The position numbers and the translations under genes were made by a program. From Hoplostethus atlanticus (Eukaryota > Chordata > Actinopteri > Trachichthyiformes > Trachichthyidae), in assembly GCA_034670405.1 (NCBI GenBank), contig JAXDDX010000060.1, positions 2,362,001 through 2,426,000 of the forward strand: DNA of 64,000 bases, read 5' to 3'. The notes under the pieces were generated by a model, which did not search any database, was not told the DNA's origin, and was given only the letters and a program-made list of their open reading frames with translations. Position 1 is the first letter of the stretch. Each line of letters starts with the position of its first letter. This document shows positions 26,008 through 38,854 of this stretch, one piece after another.

Positions 26008-26423
26008 GGCACAATAAGTTAGTTGTTAATCATAGAATTGCACTTAATCACTTAAACTTAATTGACTTTGCATATTTTACTGTGATTTTTCGGAAACTTT
26101 CTGGCACTCATCGTGTGCGTATGTCCCACATAACCCATCTGGTTCTCCGCACCGGCTAAAACAAAACGCCGGGAGTTTTCCAAATACAAAATGTGATTGA
26201 AGTGAAACTGAATGAGCCTCTCAGCATGATGGGATTCAAGGTAGCTACTTAGCCTTTGATTTCTATGAGCTACCCTGCGGAAGGTCTCTGTGGGCACGCA
26301 GAAGGAGATTGATTGTGACATCAATGCAAACCACTAGGGTACTGTACGCTGTCTAATGGAAATACTGTTTAGTGAGGAAGGAGTCAAGGTTAAAAGGCTT
26401 GTGCCGCAGTGGGAACAGAAGAT

Positions 26424-26445
26424 GGGGGGGGGGGGGGGGGGGGGG
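26424..26445 (+). repeat. Run of 22 G
   Basis: Homopolymer; its true length may be affected by sequencing. Comparable runs are 16 C at 25392-25407, 26 T at 25977-26002 and 17 C at 32811-32827. Confidence 0.9.
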
Positions 26446-27612
26446 AGTGGCACTTGACAATAAGCCTCCTCAGTGTCTCTCAGACAACAAAGAGCCACAC
26501 ACACCATCTTTGACATTGCTGATCTGTCATTTACTAAGAATTACCCCAGTGGTTCAAAACCATGAACGGAAATGTCAAGTGGAATTTGTAGGATCTAAAC
26601 TGAATCTTAACAAGTCAACTTTACCCAAGGTGCTTATGTTGAAAAAAAAAATAATCTGCTGATATTTTATAATAATATGCTAACAATATTATGCATAAAT
26701 GTGTCTGTGTGATGACAGAGAAAACCTGTGTTAAATATTGCTCAACGTTCTGTATCCGTCCACGTATCATAGCGTAGCTCAGACTCAGACAAGCCACACT
26801 ACACTAATCTCCCCCAGCCAGCCCATTATAGAGCAATGCCCTGGAGACCCATACATACTGGATGAAAGAGGACTGAGACATCAGGTCCATATCCTTCCTG
26901 TACCATACTTAACCCCACTCCCTCATCCCTCTTAGACCCATTGCGTAAATGAACATTGAAAAAAAGACTGCAATAGGCCACCAGGCTGATATTCCCAAAA
27001 TTGGGTGACGCTGGAAAAAAAAATGCCAGCAGCATGTACATCATCCTTCAAACGCATCTACCTTAAGTATCATGTGCCCTGCCCCAGACACACATCAAAC
27101 GACTAGAGTGGATGATTCCTGCCTTCCCTAAAGTCTTTTACTGTACTCTTTCTCCATCTGCCTGACTGAGCCTCTTAAATGGAGCTGCCCATTGACCTGA
27201 GTAGGGTTGTAAATCACAGTGATGGGTTCCAGAGATGGATTCTCTGCAAGGTAAAGGGGTCATAGCTGCAGGTTTTTGCTTTTTTTTTTTCACACTGTGA
27301 AACGGGGATGCTACCAGATCCTGTCAACATTTCTAACTGGATGGAAAAAGTGCTGGACAGTAAGTCAACAAATTATAGGGTTAGGCCAGAGTTAACAGTG
27401 TGTCGTTTTGCAACAGTGTTGGATTACCTTGGACTAGTAAACTAAATTATACCTCATTCATCTGGGTGATGGTGCTGAATGACAGTGAAGAGGTCAAATA
27501 ACTTGGAAGATTGCAATAATAAAACGGAATGATTTATTGTCATCATTGGCTCATACTCATACCGTAGTTATGGGTGTTTCAACTGTTACTACTTGGAACT
27601 CTTTTATTAGAG

Positions 27613-27615
<3 letters not shown>

Positions 27616-27658
<43 letters not shown>
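27616..27658 (+). repeat. (TG)n microsatellite
   Basis: Uninterrupted TG run of 43 bases. Confidence 0.97.
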
Positions 27659-27659
<1 letters not shown>

Positions 27660-30019
27660 AGGTGGGTAGATAGGGATATGTATGAATATTTGCATCTGTG
27701 ACTTTCTGTGTTTTTGTATGTTCTGTGTGTTTTTGTCCTCTGCGTGCACGAAGGCCGTTCTGAAATGAGAATTTGATTCTCCAATAATAAAAAAAAAAAG
27801 GTCCTTAACCTTCTTACAACTAACATGGAAATGAACAACAAAGTGTGACTGCCCTAAAGAAAACAGTTGATTAGTAAGTGTGTCACGCCCCAACAAACAA
27901 ACATTGGTACGGCCGGTGTCTCGCCCAGTCACATCCAATAAACATCGCATCAAAGCGTGACATAAACCTACAGAATTTCAAGCTCCAAAGTCAGACAGCC
28001 TGCAAATTGAATAGTCTCAGATGTCCCGTGGAATATACTGATTGAATATGAAATGTCAAAATGAATAGTGGCATCAAGGACAATAATGCCAGTGATGCAT
28101 ATATCCACATGCTGTATGCAAGCGGATGTGACGCTTACCCTGACAGAACGATCAATAACACAAGATTCAAACCCGTTACTGTACTTTTTAAAGGATGGCG
28201 GGTAACTTCAGTGTTTGGTTGACAAAAAGATAACAGATTTAAAGCATGGATCATCTATATTTTAGATAAACTGAATGATGAAGGATTTCCCCCCCCCCAA
28301 AAAAAAACAGATTCATAGCAGTTTTGAACAGTACTCCTGAATCATACTTGTAAATGACATCGCCTGAGATTTCTTTTTGACACCTTTGAGGTGTTTTTTC
28401 AACAATGGAGTGTGATGGCCAATAAATGTCAAGCTGCTCTTGAAATGTTTTCTGGGCCATGGCTTACTGTGGAAAAAAAGGGCAAGAGTAAAAGTAAAGG
28501 AAAACAAATATAAACTACAAATTAAAACTATAACTTAATACAGAAGTTTATATAGAAAACCACAAAACCACCGGGTCATTATAATTAATGAGGAGATTGA
28601 TCATTTTAGCATGGCACCTCCATCACACCAGTGAGTTTTACACTGGCGGCAACATCCAACTTTACCCAGGATGCCCAGCAGTAGGTCAAAGCCTGCGAAG
28701 AGGCCAGGTCTGAAATATGCCCACGCTCAGCCTAATGACCCGCACCACAATTAACACTCTGCAGCTCAGCAGGGCAGCGTGGGGATACGGGGGTGTTTAT
28801 TGGCTGGTGGCTTTGGTTTCCTCACAGACCTTGTCATGCCCAGCTGATCATCTTCCAGATTGGAGCTGGAGGTGGTCCAGTCTAGCACATGCAAGTACAG
28901 TTGGGCCCCAGCAACCACAGACAAAGCTTGACACACATAGCACCACACAGCAGCCAATGAAATACCAGCGAGGTCTCTGACAGGAGGCAAGAGCACAGGG
29001 TGTGTCTGAGGTGCTATTTTCACTATCACTTGATGCCCAGTAAGAGGTATCACTTTCCTGAGTTTCCTAGAAAAAGTTTATTTTATTTTGAAATCTATAT
29101 GGAGAATATTTATTTGGTAATGCATCTGAGAAATTAAACCAAAAATGAAGTTAACAAGATTTAGATGATATGATATTGGGGTTAGTTGGACAGGCTGGTC
29201 ATCATTCTGCCAGTGTCAGTTTTCTCACATGATTGTGTGTACAGTGTGATTTCCCTTGATGCTCATTGGGTCGCAGCAGGCATCTGTTGGGTCCCAGCTG
29301 GCTGGTAAACACTAAGGCATGTGGAGATCACCCTGCAGCCTTATAAACCCCAGGTTATATCATCTCAAAGTCTTTGTTTTTATCCTGTCACCTCAAATAC
29401 TAGATGTCATGTTTCTGAAAGTCAGTGTAAAAACTGCAGAAAAGTAGTATCGTCCATCTCTATAGAATTTTTGGAGATCAACTGCAAACTTAATGGCTGC
29501 GATGCCTTTGAGGTCTGAGATGCGCTGCAATGTCACAGAATCTGCACAAGTCAACTTTATTGACTCTGAGCTCATGCTGTGTTTAGTCATACACAAAAGA
29601 CAATGGAAGGGCGTTTTCTAGTTTTGGGATAATACGCTCAACCGTACTGTATGGACACAAGAGCGCAAGACACCTGCACCCACGCACATCTGCCCATCAC
29701 TCAACATAATCATTATCCAATCATCACGTGCACGGAAAACAGGGGAAAACCCCCGAGATTCAAATTGCTAAAAATATGGTAGCAAAAAACGGCAGAAACA
29801 CTGCCACTGAATATGCCCAAATCCATGAAGCAGGTGCGTCTCAGCGAAGCCAGATTTTAGACCTACTGTCTCCTAGCAACAACACCAGTAGATGAGAGCC
29901 CCACCAGTTAGATGGGCTAGTGTTATTTACCAGATCCTCCTCTGGCTTTGTTTGGGTGTTTGGTAGAAACGAGGCCACCAGTTCTGGTGTACTGCACTGA
30001 ACTGATGGTGATGGTGGAA

Positions 30020-30027
30020 AGAGAGAG

Positions 30028-30071
<44 letters not shown>
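30020..30071 (+). repeat. (GA)n microsatellite
   Basis: GA run with two early interruptions. Confidence 0.95.
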
Positions 30072-30074
<3 letters not shown>

Positions 30075-33024
30075 GAGTAAGTGTGCACAGTATGTGTTTG
30101 CGTTTCGCAGCTGGTGTGAAGTCTGAATGAGTGAGCGAGTCTGACCGGCGTTCTTCCCAGTGACAGCCAGGTCACTGAGCCACTGGGTCTGGGTCTGCCA
30201 GGCCAGGTTTCCTGCAGGCTTCCCCTGGCTGATCTGTTAATGCACCTTATTAAGCAGCCAACACACGCACACGGCTATAAGATCATCACAATATCTGTTT
30301 TGCCCAGCTGCTGTTTTGATTTTTTTCATGCTGTGTTAGGGGATGTAATGCAGAGAATATATTCAAATATTATATTGAATATATTCATCATATTCAAAAA
30401 TCCAGGAACAGTTATTCCTTGAAGTACTATTTTATAGAGAAATATTAGTGTAGTATCAACATTGCAACTACTATTGAATTAAGTACAAATCTTTATTATT
30501 ATTATTATTATTGTTTGATTTTGTACATATGAGGGATTTTGGTTTTGAAATGCCCAATATCATTCAGATTTCTTCTTATACTAAAGCAACTAGACTCTTA
30601 ACAAGGATGCACCACTCTCAACACATCCATGTGTGTTTGGGACAACACATGTTACAAGATCTGTAAATCTGAACAAATACTGACAAAAGATATGTTGTGT
30701 TGAGAAGTAACACAAACCATCCAACTAGACACATGGACTTGCTATGCTCAGGTTAAGAGCTTGTCAACTATGTACAGTAATTACCACCTTATTACAAAGG
30801 GAAGCTCAATGTAAAATCATCTGTAGCATATGAGATGTTTTTAATGTAGCACATACAGACTAGGCACCCCATGTTATACCATGAAATGTTATCCACTGAT
30901 ATTGTGCTATTATTATATAGGCTGCTGCTTGGTAGAAAGTGTTGGCCTTCCTTTCTCATTGTGGGCTGTCCCAGCAGAGATTAGGGGCCTGGGCTGGTGA
31001 ATGGAGGCGAGAGGCAATTCTTTTTTCCCTGGATGCTTTCACTCGTCATGAATGAGTGTAATTCTGGGAAATGTGCCCCCATGAACAGCAGAGGAAACTC
31101 CTAAATCCAGCAGAGCTCCTGAGGGGATCTGTCTTTGACAAACGACTTCCCCCCACTAGGGGAAAAGGAGCCCGCGGGTCAGTGAATGCCTCTAATAAAG
31201 GGGTGCAGGCGTGATCTTATCCGCCGGCATCATAAAGCTTTCACACTTTATACGTTAAGCTCTGTCTGTCTCTCGCTTCCCATCAGTGAGAACTGATGCT
31301 GCAGGTGATGTTTTTTTATTATGCTCTCGTATGTAACATATTGGTGTACAGTAAGTCATATATATATAAGATGGGGCAAAGTATTTATTTACGGCCGTGT
31401 CAAGCGGTAATATTCTTTGGTAGCACCTGAACAGTGGGTAATAATGATAAAACAAACAGTGTTTACACCCCTCTTAAAAGGTCAAACATCAAAAAGCTGC
31501 TGAATGAGTGACGCTGACAGATGCTGCCCATTCTAGTGGGGGTTATATTGCCGTTAGATAGGCGGGGGAGGGAGGCGCTCAGGATGGGAACAGACAGCTG
31601 ACTGGGCCTGATGTTCTCCTGGGCCTGAACAGCTGAGACCAGGGACCAGGCAGGGGAGAGCTGCCGCTGGGGCTCAGCTTTGATGGGGAGAGGAGAGGAG
31701 AGGCAGTCTCTCCGCAGACTTAGAGCTGTTCCTTAAGCTGAGCGGAAGCCATTATCCAAATCTCCACAGAATTAACAATCCACTGAGAGGAAAAAAAATT
31801 GGCTTGCGGACTTGAATATCTATTCAACAGGTTGCGGATCCGAATACAGGCACAGGCACTCAATTAATAATGTTCGGGACAGCTGTACTCGGACTAGGGC
31901 GATGATAGTAGCCGCAGTATCTGAAAAAAAAAAAAAAACGCACAACAACTGCTGTAGATTGTCACAAAAGAGTGGTTTTCTATCTACTTCAGCCATGACG
32001 CGTAACAACAGCTTGCAGTTGTAAAATAGATATCCAGCATGTCCAGTTACGCTATCTGCAGCAACAAGCATGGCGAGATTAGCCCCGAGCCTCGCTGCAC
32101 AGTACCTGACTGTGCACTCCGGTTCACCAGTCTAACAACATACATTCAATTGAGGAAAACTGTTCACCATGAGGACCTCCTGCTCTCCTGTGTTTGTCGG
32201 TGTGGGGGTGGGGGGTGGGTGGGGGTAGGGGGGGGCATCCTTTTGACTCATTTCCAGAGTCAGGAATGCTAAAAGCACTAAGACATACTTCATGGTTGGG
32301 CATCAAAGGATCTTAGGGTGCTCAAAAGCTTTCATCTCCAGTCCGCTGGTTAAATAAGCCTTGAGTGAATGATGGGGAACACTTCATACGGGGGGGAAAA
32401 AGGAGTTTGACGTACAGAAGTTCTATTTTTATGAATTGAGCTTGAGAAAGAAAACACCAAACTGACCTGCGGATGAGACAAAAATGGCCTCTCTTTGAAA
32501 GTCCCCATAGATATTACATGAACCAACAGGAAGCACCCTCTCTCGCCAGTGAGCTGGTGCTCTCCAGTGCTGCAGGTAAAAGGGGGGAACGTAAATGATC
32601 TGAGCGGGGGCCTCCCTGTGGACCAGACCGCCTCGACCCAATAACTCACGGAGGGTCGAGTTGAGCGTTCAGTGATGTGCTCAGTTACTCTCCCACCACA
32701 GAACATGACCTCTGTCAGCCAGGAGCGCTCCGCCGGGCCCTCTGTCCTTCCTATGATAGCTATCTTAGCAGCACCGTTCGTTTTCAGGTTGTATTTACTA
32801 AACTTTGCACCCCCCCCCCCCCCCCCCTTCCCCCTTCCCCCTTCCCCGCTTCATGACCTGTTACGGGAGCAGATGCTGAGACTCCTATGAGGCTCCTGTG
32901 TTGGGTCATGAGGGCACTTCAGCATCCACAAGCCATAAAATGAGGCATGTTGGACATAAAAGAGTCTTTTAAGAGCCGTTAAATAAGTATGTGTGTCACA
33001 GGTTTAACGGCGTATCTGTATGTA

Positions 33025-33090
33025 CAGAGGTTTGAAGCTAATAAAGCAGAGGTTTGAAGAAGCACAGAGGTTTGAAGAAGCAGACACATA
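33025..33090 (+). repeat. Short minisatellite, three units of CAGAGGTTTGAAG
   Basis: The 13-base unit CAGAGGTTTGAAG starts at 33025 and 33065, with a near copy (GCAGAGGTTTGAAG) starting at 33046-33047. Spacing is 22 and 18 bases. Confidence 0.75.
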
Positions 33091-35620
33091 CGACCTTAAA
33101 ACAGTGACATAAACATAAACTACAACACTGTAGGTTAATCCTGTAAACACATCGGTTTTGACTCATTTTTGTTATCAGAAGCAACTCATCATCAACACAT
33201 TACTCCACTGTATACTGATGGAAGCCTTTGTTGCAATACAAAACAAAGAATTACCTGTATGTGGGCCAGGGAGGCCTCCTTTGTGAGTAGGACAGATTTA
33301 ACAGGGATGATTGAAAATAGTCCATTAACCTCCATGACGTTCTTTCAAACTTAACGCCCCACTTTACCCATCGATGACTTTGCATTATCTTTTTCACCTG
33401 AAAATTAAAACAGAACAATGATGAAGTTATCGAATTGTTATTCTGATGCTCCCGAGGAAGCTGCTGTTGCACGACGGATGGAGAGGCTGCCACGGCTGAC
33501 GATCTGGACGTTTCACCGTGCAGAGGTAAGGGATCATTTTGGGGGGATACATGCAGAGGACAGACCGGATGATAGCAGCAGATTACTGCCGGTCAAAACA
33601 AAACACACATAGAGAGGAGGTGGGCTTCATGACCCCTGTCTGAAACCCAGTTGTTTTATCCATGTCAGTGGTGCAGAAGGTTCAAATAATCACACTTGGA
33701 TGGACATGTGAGTGAATCAGAAATCAAGTAATTCACAGACGTGCAAAGACATGTTGTGTTTCACGTAACAAATGGGTCATGGAAGTGCTGCCGTAACCTG
33801 TGACGTGTCTATGGAGGGCCAGTAACGCGTGACCAAAAGCCCCCTCCTGGACGCATCATAAGATGATGTGCGGCGGTGATTGGGCTGTCAGATAAGGGTG
33901 AAAACCTCTGATATGGCAACACAGTCTGTTAGGGTAAGGGAAGCGTGTTATTTTCAAAACAGGAACACAGGCGGTTACTCATACATGCATGTTCAAATGA
34001 TACACATAACAGTTTGGGGTTTGGGGCACACACACACAACACCGCTGGCCAACGGTCCAAACATACATAGTTGCATGTTCTTTCCTGTCGTATGACCACA
34101 GACCACAGAGCATGATGCCATTCACCTTGAAAGGAAACACAAAAAAACAAACAACGGCGGACAAATGGAATGGAAAATGGAGGACTGAATCAAGAGCATT
34201 TATTTTCAGCGTGATGTGACAGGGCTTCCAGCAGGGGAATGCAAATATTTACTTCCAATTCCCTGCTCCCATTGAAGACGCTGGTTGGTTCTCCCTCACA
34301 GGGATGTGCAGGTCAAGGAGACAGAATAGGCACATTGAGTTGATGCTGATGTCTTCGAGGCCCGGCGAGCGGCTCGCGGATGCGGGCGGCAAGTGAGAGG
34401 AGATCTTTGTGCGGCGTGTCTGACTCCAGCGTGAATAAAACATGCCGTGGCATGTTGGTGGCGACGATCGAGGAAGCCCACTGCATAATTCATGGAGAGT
34501 AGCAGGCGAGGACGAAGGGCAGGGTGAGGTGGGGGGAGGGGGTTGGTGGTGCAAGGGGAGGGGGGAGGAAAAGGAGAAAGGCGGAGGGGGGCTTTGCAGG
34601 GACATGTGAAGGTGTAAGGATGTTGCTGGGCTGTGAAGAGAGGGCCCTCCTCAGCAACAAGGCTCCGTCGGTTATCAAGTGACAACAATCTCCATCCTAC
34701 TACTGGAGGATGAATCATTCACTCTAAATAGCAAATATAAGTTTACAGTTCTATATTTCTTTGAAGAGGTGGCTTGAAAACATGTAACCAAATACAATAT
34801 TCACTCTCACCGGAAGCCGCCCTAGATCATGTACAGTGGAATAATGGGTCTAGCCACGTTTGATGGAAAATCAATACCTTTAACAGATTAAAATCTTAAA
34901 TTCTTTTGTGGCGATGTGCTATATTGTGTCAGAGAGCGATGACGCTGGGATGTGGGTTTCTTTAGCAGTGGTGATGTTATCACGGCCCCGCTCACCCCCA
35001 GAGATGGGGGTTCCCATAAGAGCTGAATCAGTGTTTTCCCTACGCAGCGGAGAGGAGAGTAGAGGAGCAGCCAGAGGAAATGTGTTACAGTCAGCACCTC
35101 TTCTTCCAGTCAGGGAGAGGCCAACAGAGAGAGCTGCAAGCCAAAGCTGATGCTACTGCACCACCTGCAGGCCCGCAACCAGATCAAGTGTGTGCATGTG
35201 TGTGTGTGTGTTTGTGTCAGAGTATTTCTGAATGTGTGTAAGTGCAGCGGGTGTGTGAGTGTGAGTGAAAAGGATCGTGGAAAGAGCTTTACACCTTCCC
35301 TGTCAATCATCAGTCAGGGACATTATACCAAAGATGTGTTATTGTGAAATTCACATAAAAGATGTACAGAGGAACAATCTTGTCAGAAGCAGTTGTTTTC
35401 ATTACAGGTACGACCTTGCCTAGCCACTGCAGAGGAGCTGGATCTGTCATGATGACATGGTTACTCTCTGATGAGAAAAAATATTCAAGTCTGTCAAAAA
35501 TTATGGCAAAGCAGCAGCAATATGTTCGTTCCTTCAATAGAGTAAAATGTATTGAGTGACACACCCTGCAGAATAAGAGGGCAGGGATCCACTGATGTGA
35601 GTGCTGCTGGTAAAGGATGT

Positions 35621-35935
35621 GCACTGCAAAAAAATATGCATCTTAACAAGATGTAATATCGAGCCTTAAAAGCTTATTTTTCTTAAAAAAAGAGAAAAAG
35701 TGTGTGAATTGAGTGAGATAATTTGACTTGTTTCCAAGGAAAATCAACTTCAAGTTCAAGAATTTAATTTGTGGAGCTATCTGCCTTATTCTGCCTTTTT
35801 TCAAGATATTGACTCACATCTCACATCTCTCATTATCTCACTACATTGTCTTAATCTTCTAGTTGTTAAAAGTAAAAATTTAAGCGCGAATATGAGCCTT
35901 AATGTCTTGTTAATGTGAACATTTTTTTGTAGTGC
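35621..35935. mobile_element. MITE with inverted CACTGCAAAAAAAT ends
   Basis: The left end GCACTGCAAAAAAATATGCA ... TTAACAAGA and the inverse of the right end GCACTACAAAAAAATGTTCA ... TTAACAAGAC are similar over about 30 bases. The 315-bp interior is AT-rich without ORFs. CACTGCAAAAA ends are common in fish non-autonomous elements. I found no clear target duplication, so the superfamily is not assigned. Confidence 0.65.
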
Positions 35936-36267
35936 GCTGTTCCTCTCTAGTAATGTAAGATGAGTCTAAACGGTGGAGAAGCATGGCATTAAGGCTGGAC
36001 GTGGAGACGAACAGTGTTGCTGGTGCTAGATTACTAGTGCCAGGGTTTGATTACAGTAATGTGAACACTCAGTAGCAGCTGGAGGGCTCGGCTCAGCTAA
36101 GTCAGCGCACTGCACTGGCTGACTGGCACACAGTCAGGGACCCCCTCCTCCACAGCAGACCAACACACACTATGCGTTTCTATTTCGAGATAAACACACT
36201 CCATCAGCCTTTGATGGGAACAATGTATACCCACTACGGTAGCCTTTTCTACTGAACGCTAAATAGT

Positions 36268-36391
36268 TTAAAGGTCCCATATTATTAATTTGTCATGATT
36301 CTTCATGATGTTTTGCAAATAAACATAAAATCATCAAAATCATCTTTGATCATATATGTATGCAGGTATTCCTATAATATGGGACCTTTAA
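36268..36391. mobile_element. 116-bp TTAA MITE related to the large TTAA elements
   Basis: The body 36272-36387 has perfect inverted ends AGGTCCCATATTAT / ATAATATGGGACCT and is flanked by TTAA on both sides (36268-36271 and 36388-36391). The right end matches the right end of the 1.9-kb copy at 40.7 kb (CATAATATGGGACCT then TTAA), so it looks like a deletion derivative mobilised by the same transposase. Confidence 0.85.
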
Positions 36392-38193
36392 AGTAATAAG
36401 CTGTTAATTTGATATTTGATATCTGACAATAATCTGACATTTTCATCTAAATAAATGTCAGTTTTGTTACATTGTCCCTAGTGATTCAACCTACACCCAG
36501 TTGATGAACGCTTTTACATTTGTTGCTCTAAACACGTGTCTGGTACGTCTTTCCTAGGAAAAATCCTCTGGTGCACAGGAAGTGATGCGTTTTACGTTTG
36601 CAGCAGCAACGGCGGTTTGTTTGGAATAAATAGCAGAAGAACTGGGAAGTTAGCGTGAGCGGCGATAGCCACCATGGCTGAACAAGACGAAGAACACCTA
36701 CAGAAACTCCAAGGAAAATCCAAGGAAAAACACGCCACAGTACTGGACACACTGTTTGATTGACAGGTGATCTCTGGGAAGTGCGGTGGAGAAAAACCAC
36801 AGCGATGAGGCTGAGCACCAAAGATGTCACCAAAATAAGGAAAATACATGAATCTCACAGGTAAAAACTTTAAAGCAGAAAAAGAATAACAATGTGTTCA
36901 TAAATATGACATCTGATGACCAATTACAAGTCAAATGTATCATTAAATGTGTTATTTTGAAAAGTGCTATATGAGTTTTCAGTCATATTAATTGTTAAAG
37001 TGAAAGGTACAGTGGCCTCCAACACTTCCACATTGCGGTAGCCAATACTTCTCTGTTTCCAAGAATAAAAGAAACTGTAACTGTTTCACCATTCGTTCTT
37101 CACAGATCAACCACTGAAACAGAATAACTTTGTGAAACAGAATCATATTGGCCGGGGGAGACCACACCAGGAGATTTCACACACAGCCAGACTTCTCATT
37201 CGGATGTTCTGCCGTTCTGTCGGACATTACTCAGTGACAGGATGGCTAGGCACAAACCTCGATTCTGGAGACTATAACCACAGTTGCACAGTCATCAGGA
37301 CTCACACCCATGATTAATGTTCCTAGAGACAGACAGAAAACGGTTGCCTCCCTTCAGGACCTCCCTCTGAGGAAATTGCAATAGACAGGATCTATCAAAA
37401 CTGCAAATGCAAGTGTATGTGGGCATGACAGTTTTGTGTATACGAACATAAAAAAACCTTGATGCCTGGCTAAGGAGCCAGGCATTGATCTAAGCTGGTC
37501 GTAACCAAGCTTTGAGATCGTGTTTAGCTGATCATAACCCGGGGGACTGGCTTGCCTCTTGGGAGAAACCAACTGTCAAAATGTACAATAGGTTGTCAGA
37601 TGAGATATTTATTTGATTTAAACAGACTCACTTAAAAACACACTTTTTAAATTGCTTTGCTTGCTTGCTTTTACTTGATTCCTATCATTCCTATCATTGT
37701 GTCGTGGTAATATTAGTAATATTGTCATATTTTGAATGTTTGATCGATCCATCTGTGCTAGAATTTTGGTTTTATTTCATTTTTTTCTCTTCATCCCTAT
37801 CTCGGCTGTTGTGAACCACTTTGTAACTACTTGTAACTTTTGATAATCATATTATTGTTGTTATTGTTGTTATTGTTGTTGTTGTTGTTGTTGTTGTTCT
37901 TCTTCTTCTTCTTAGAACATCCGAATGAGAAGGCTGGATGTGTGTGAAATCTCACTATGATTATGTTTCACAAGCACTTTGTAACTCTTGATAATCAACT
38001 TATTATTATTATTGTGAAAATCTAACAGTGGGGCATTCGTCTAAAACATGAGTAAAAGGAGACTCACTGATTTAGAAGAGAAGAAGAGTAAAGGCTGCTG
38101 TACATTTTGATCTAAATATAAGTGGCATCCCTAGCATCCTGACAAGCTGTAGATTGTAGTGTTAGCCATGTGTGAATTGCAGGGGTGGTGACC
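36392..38193. other. Intergenic; small Kozak-ATG ORF and LINE-type tails
   Basis: A 29-codon ORF at 36674-36763 (MAEQDEEHLQKLQGKSKEKH then ATVLDTLFD) starts in an optimal gccaccATGG context, and a CAG/GTGATC donor-like site follows its stop. LINE-type tails lie at 37.8-38.0 kb. A perfect 10-bp hairpin is at 37462-37485. Confidence 0.4.
37800..38017 (+). repeat. Duplicated LINE-type 3' tails with microsatellite
   Basis: Two similar stretches, CACTTTGTAACT ... TTGATAATCA at about 37817-37850 and about 37975-37999, each run into an AT-rich simple repeat. GCACTTTGTAA followed by ATT repeats is a usual 3' tail of fish non-LTR elements. The (TTG)n(TTC)n microsatellite 37852-37913 grew from the first tail. 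The family is not assigned. Confidence 0.4.
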
Positions 38194-38854
38194 TACAGCG
38201 TGTATATCATGGCAGTCTTGAGTTTCCAATGATTTCTACAACTCTTATTTCTCTGTGATGGAATGATTGGCGCACATACTTCTTTGTCACAAAAAACTTT
38301 CATGAATTTTGGTTCTTTCATAAATTTATTATAGGTCTTCTGGAAATATCACAAAATCTGCTGGGTCAAAAATATACATACAGCAACTTGAATGATCAGT
38401 TTTGGTGATGTAGAAAGTTGTGTCAATCAAATTTGCTTTGTGGCATGGCCTCTTAACTTCTTGTGAGTGATCTGAGCCAATAGGGCCCGTTTGATCCACT
38501 CATTAGACTCAGCCACAAACACTACAAAGGAGCTCAGCACAGATCTGAAAAAGCGGATCATTGACTTGAACAAGCCATTTCAGCTAGAGGTCCCAAAATC
38601 AACTGTGCAAACAATTGTTTGTAAGTATAAAGTGCATGGCACAGTTGTTTCACTGCCACGATCAGGAAGAAGATGCAAGCTATCACCTGCTGCTGAGAGA
38701 CAATTGGTCAGGATGGTCAAGAGTCAACCAAGAACCACCAAAAAGCAGGTCTGCGATGAATTAGAAGCTGCTGCAACACAGGTGTCAGTGTCCACAGTCA
38801 AGCGTGTTTTACATCGCCGTGCAAGAAGGAAGCCCTTGCTCCAGAAGCGGCACC
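38194..38854 (+). pseudogene. Tc1-like transposon, 5' part (TIR and DNA-binding domain)
   Basis: A Tc1-like terminal sequence begins about 38196 (CAGCGTGTATATCATGGCAG). A reading frame from 38491 encodes the helix-turn-helix half of a Tc1/mariner transposase: LKKRIIDLNKPFQLEVPKST, GRRCKLSPAAERQLVRMVKS and QPRTTKKQVCDELEAA, reaching LLQKRHLK. It is then interrupted at a TTAA by another transposon and resumes at 40745. The element lacks its 3' terminal repeat and the frame is broken further on, so it is inactive. Confidence 0.9.

Larger units (their letters stand above)
24941..35620. other. Gene-free flank with homopolymers and microsatellites
   Basis: Contains a SINE fragment (25.4 kb), long homopolymer runs, TG and GA arrays, a (CCCCCTT)n tract at about 32811-32847, G-rich blocks at 32203-32235 and 34530-34590, and a short minisatellite at 33025. 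No supported exon. Confidence 0.5.

Noticed and set aside
26424-26445. Long G run as a functional signal
   Set aside because: Homopolymers of this size are common in fish genomes and prone to sequencing or assembly error.
34296-34718. 140-codon minus-strand ORF
   Set aside because: Translation of a G-rich tract giving proline/serine runs; no recognisable motif and several frames are open at once.
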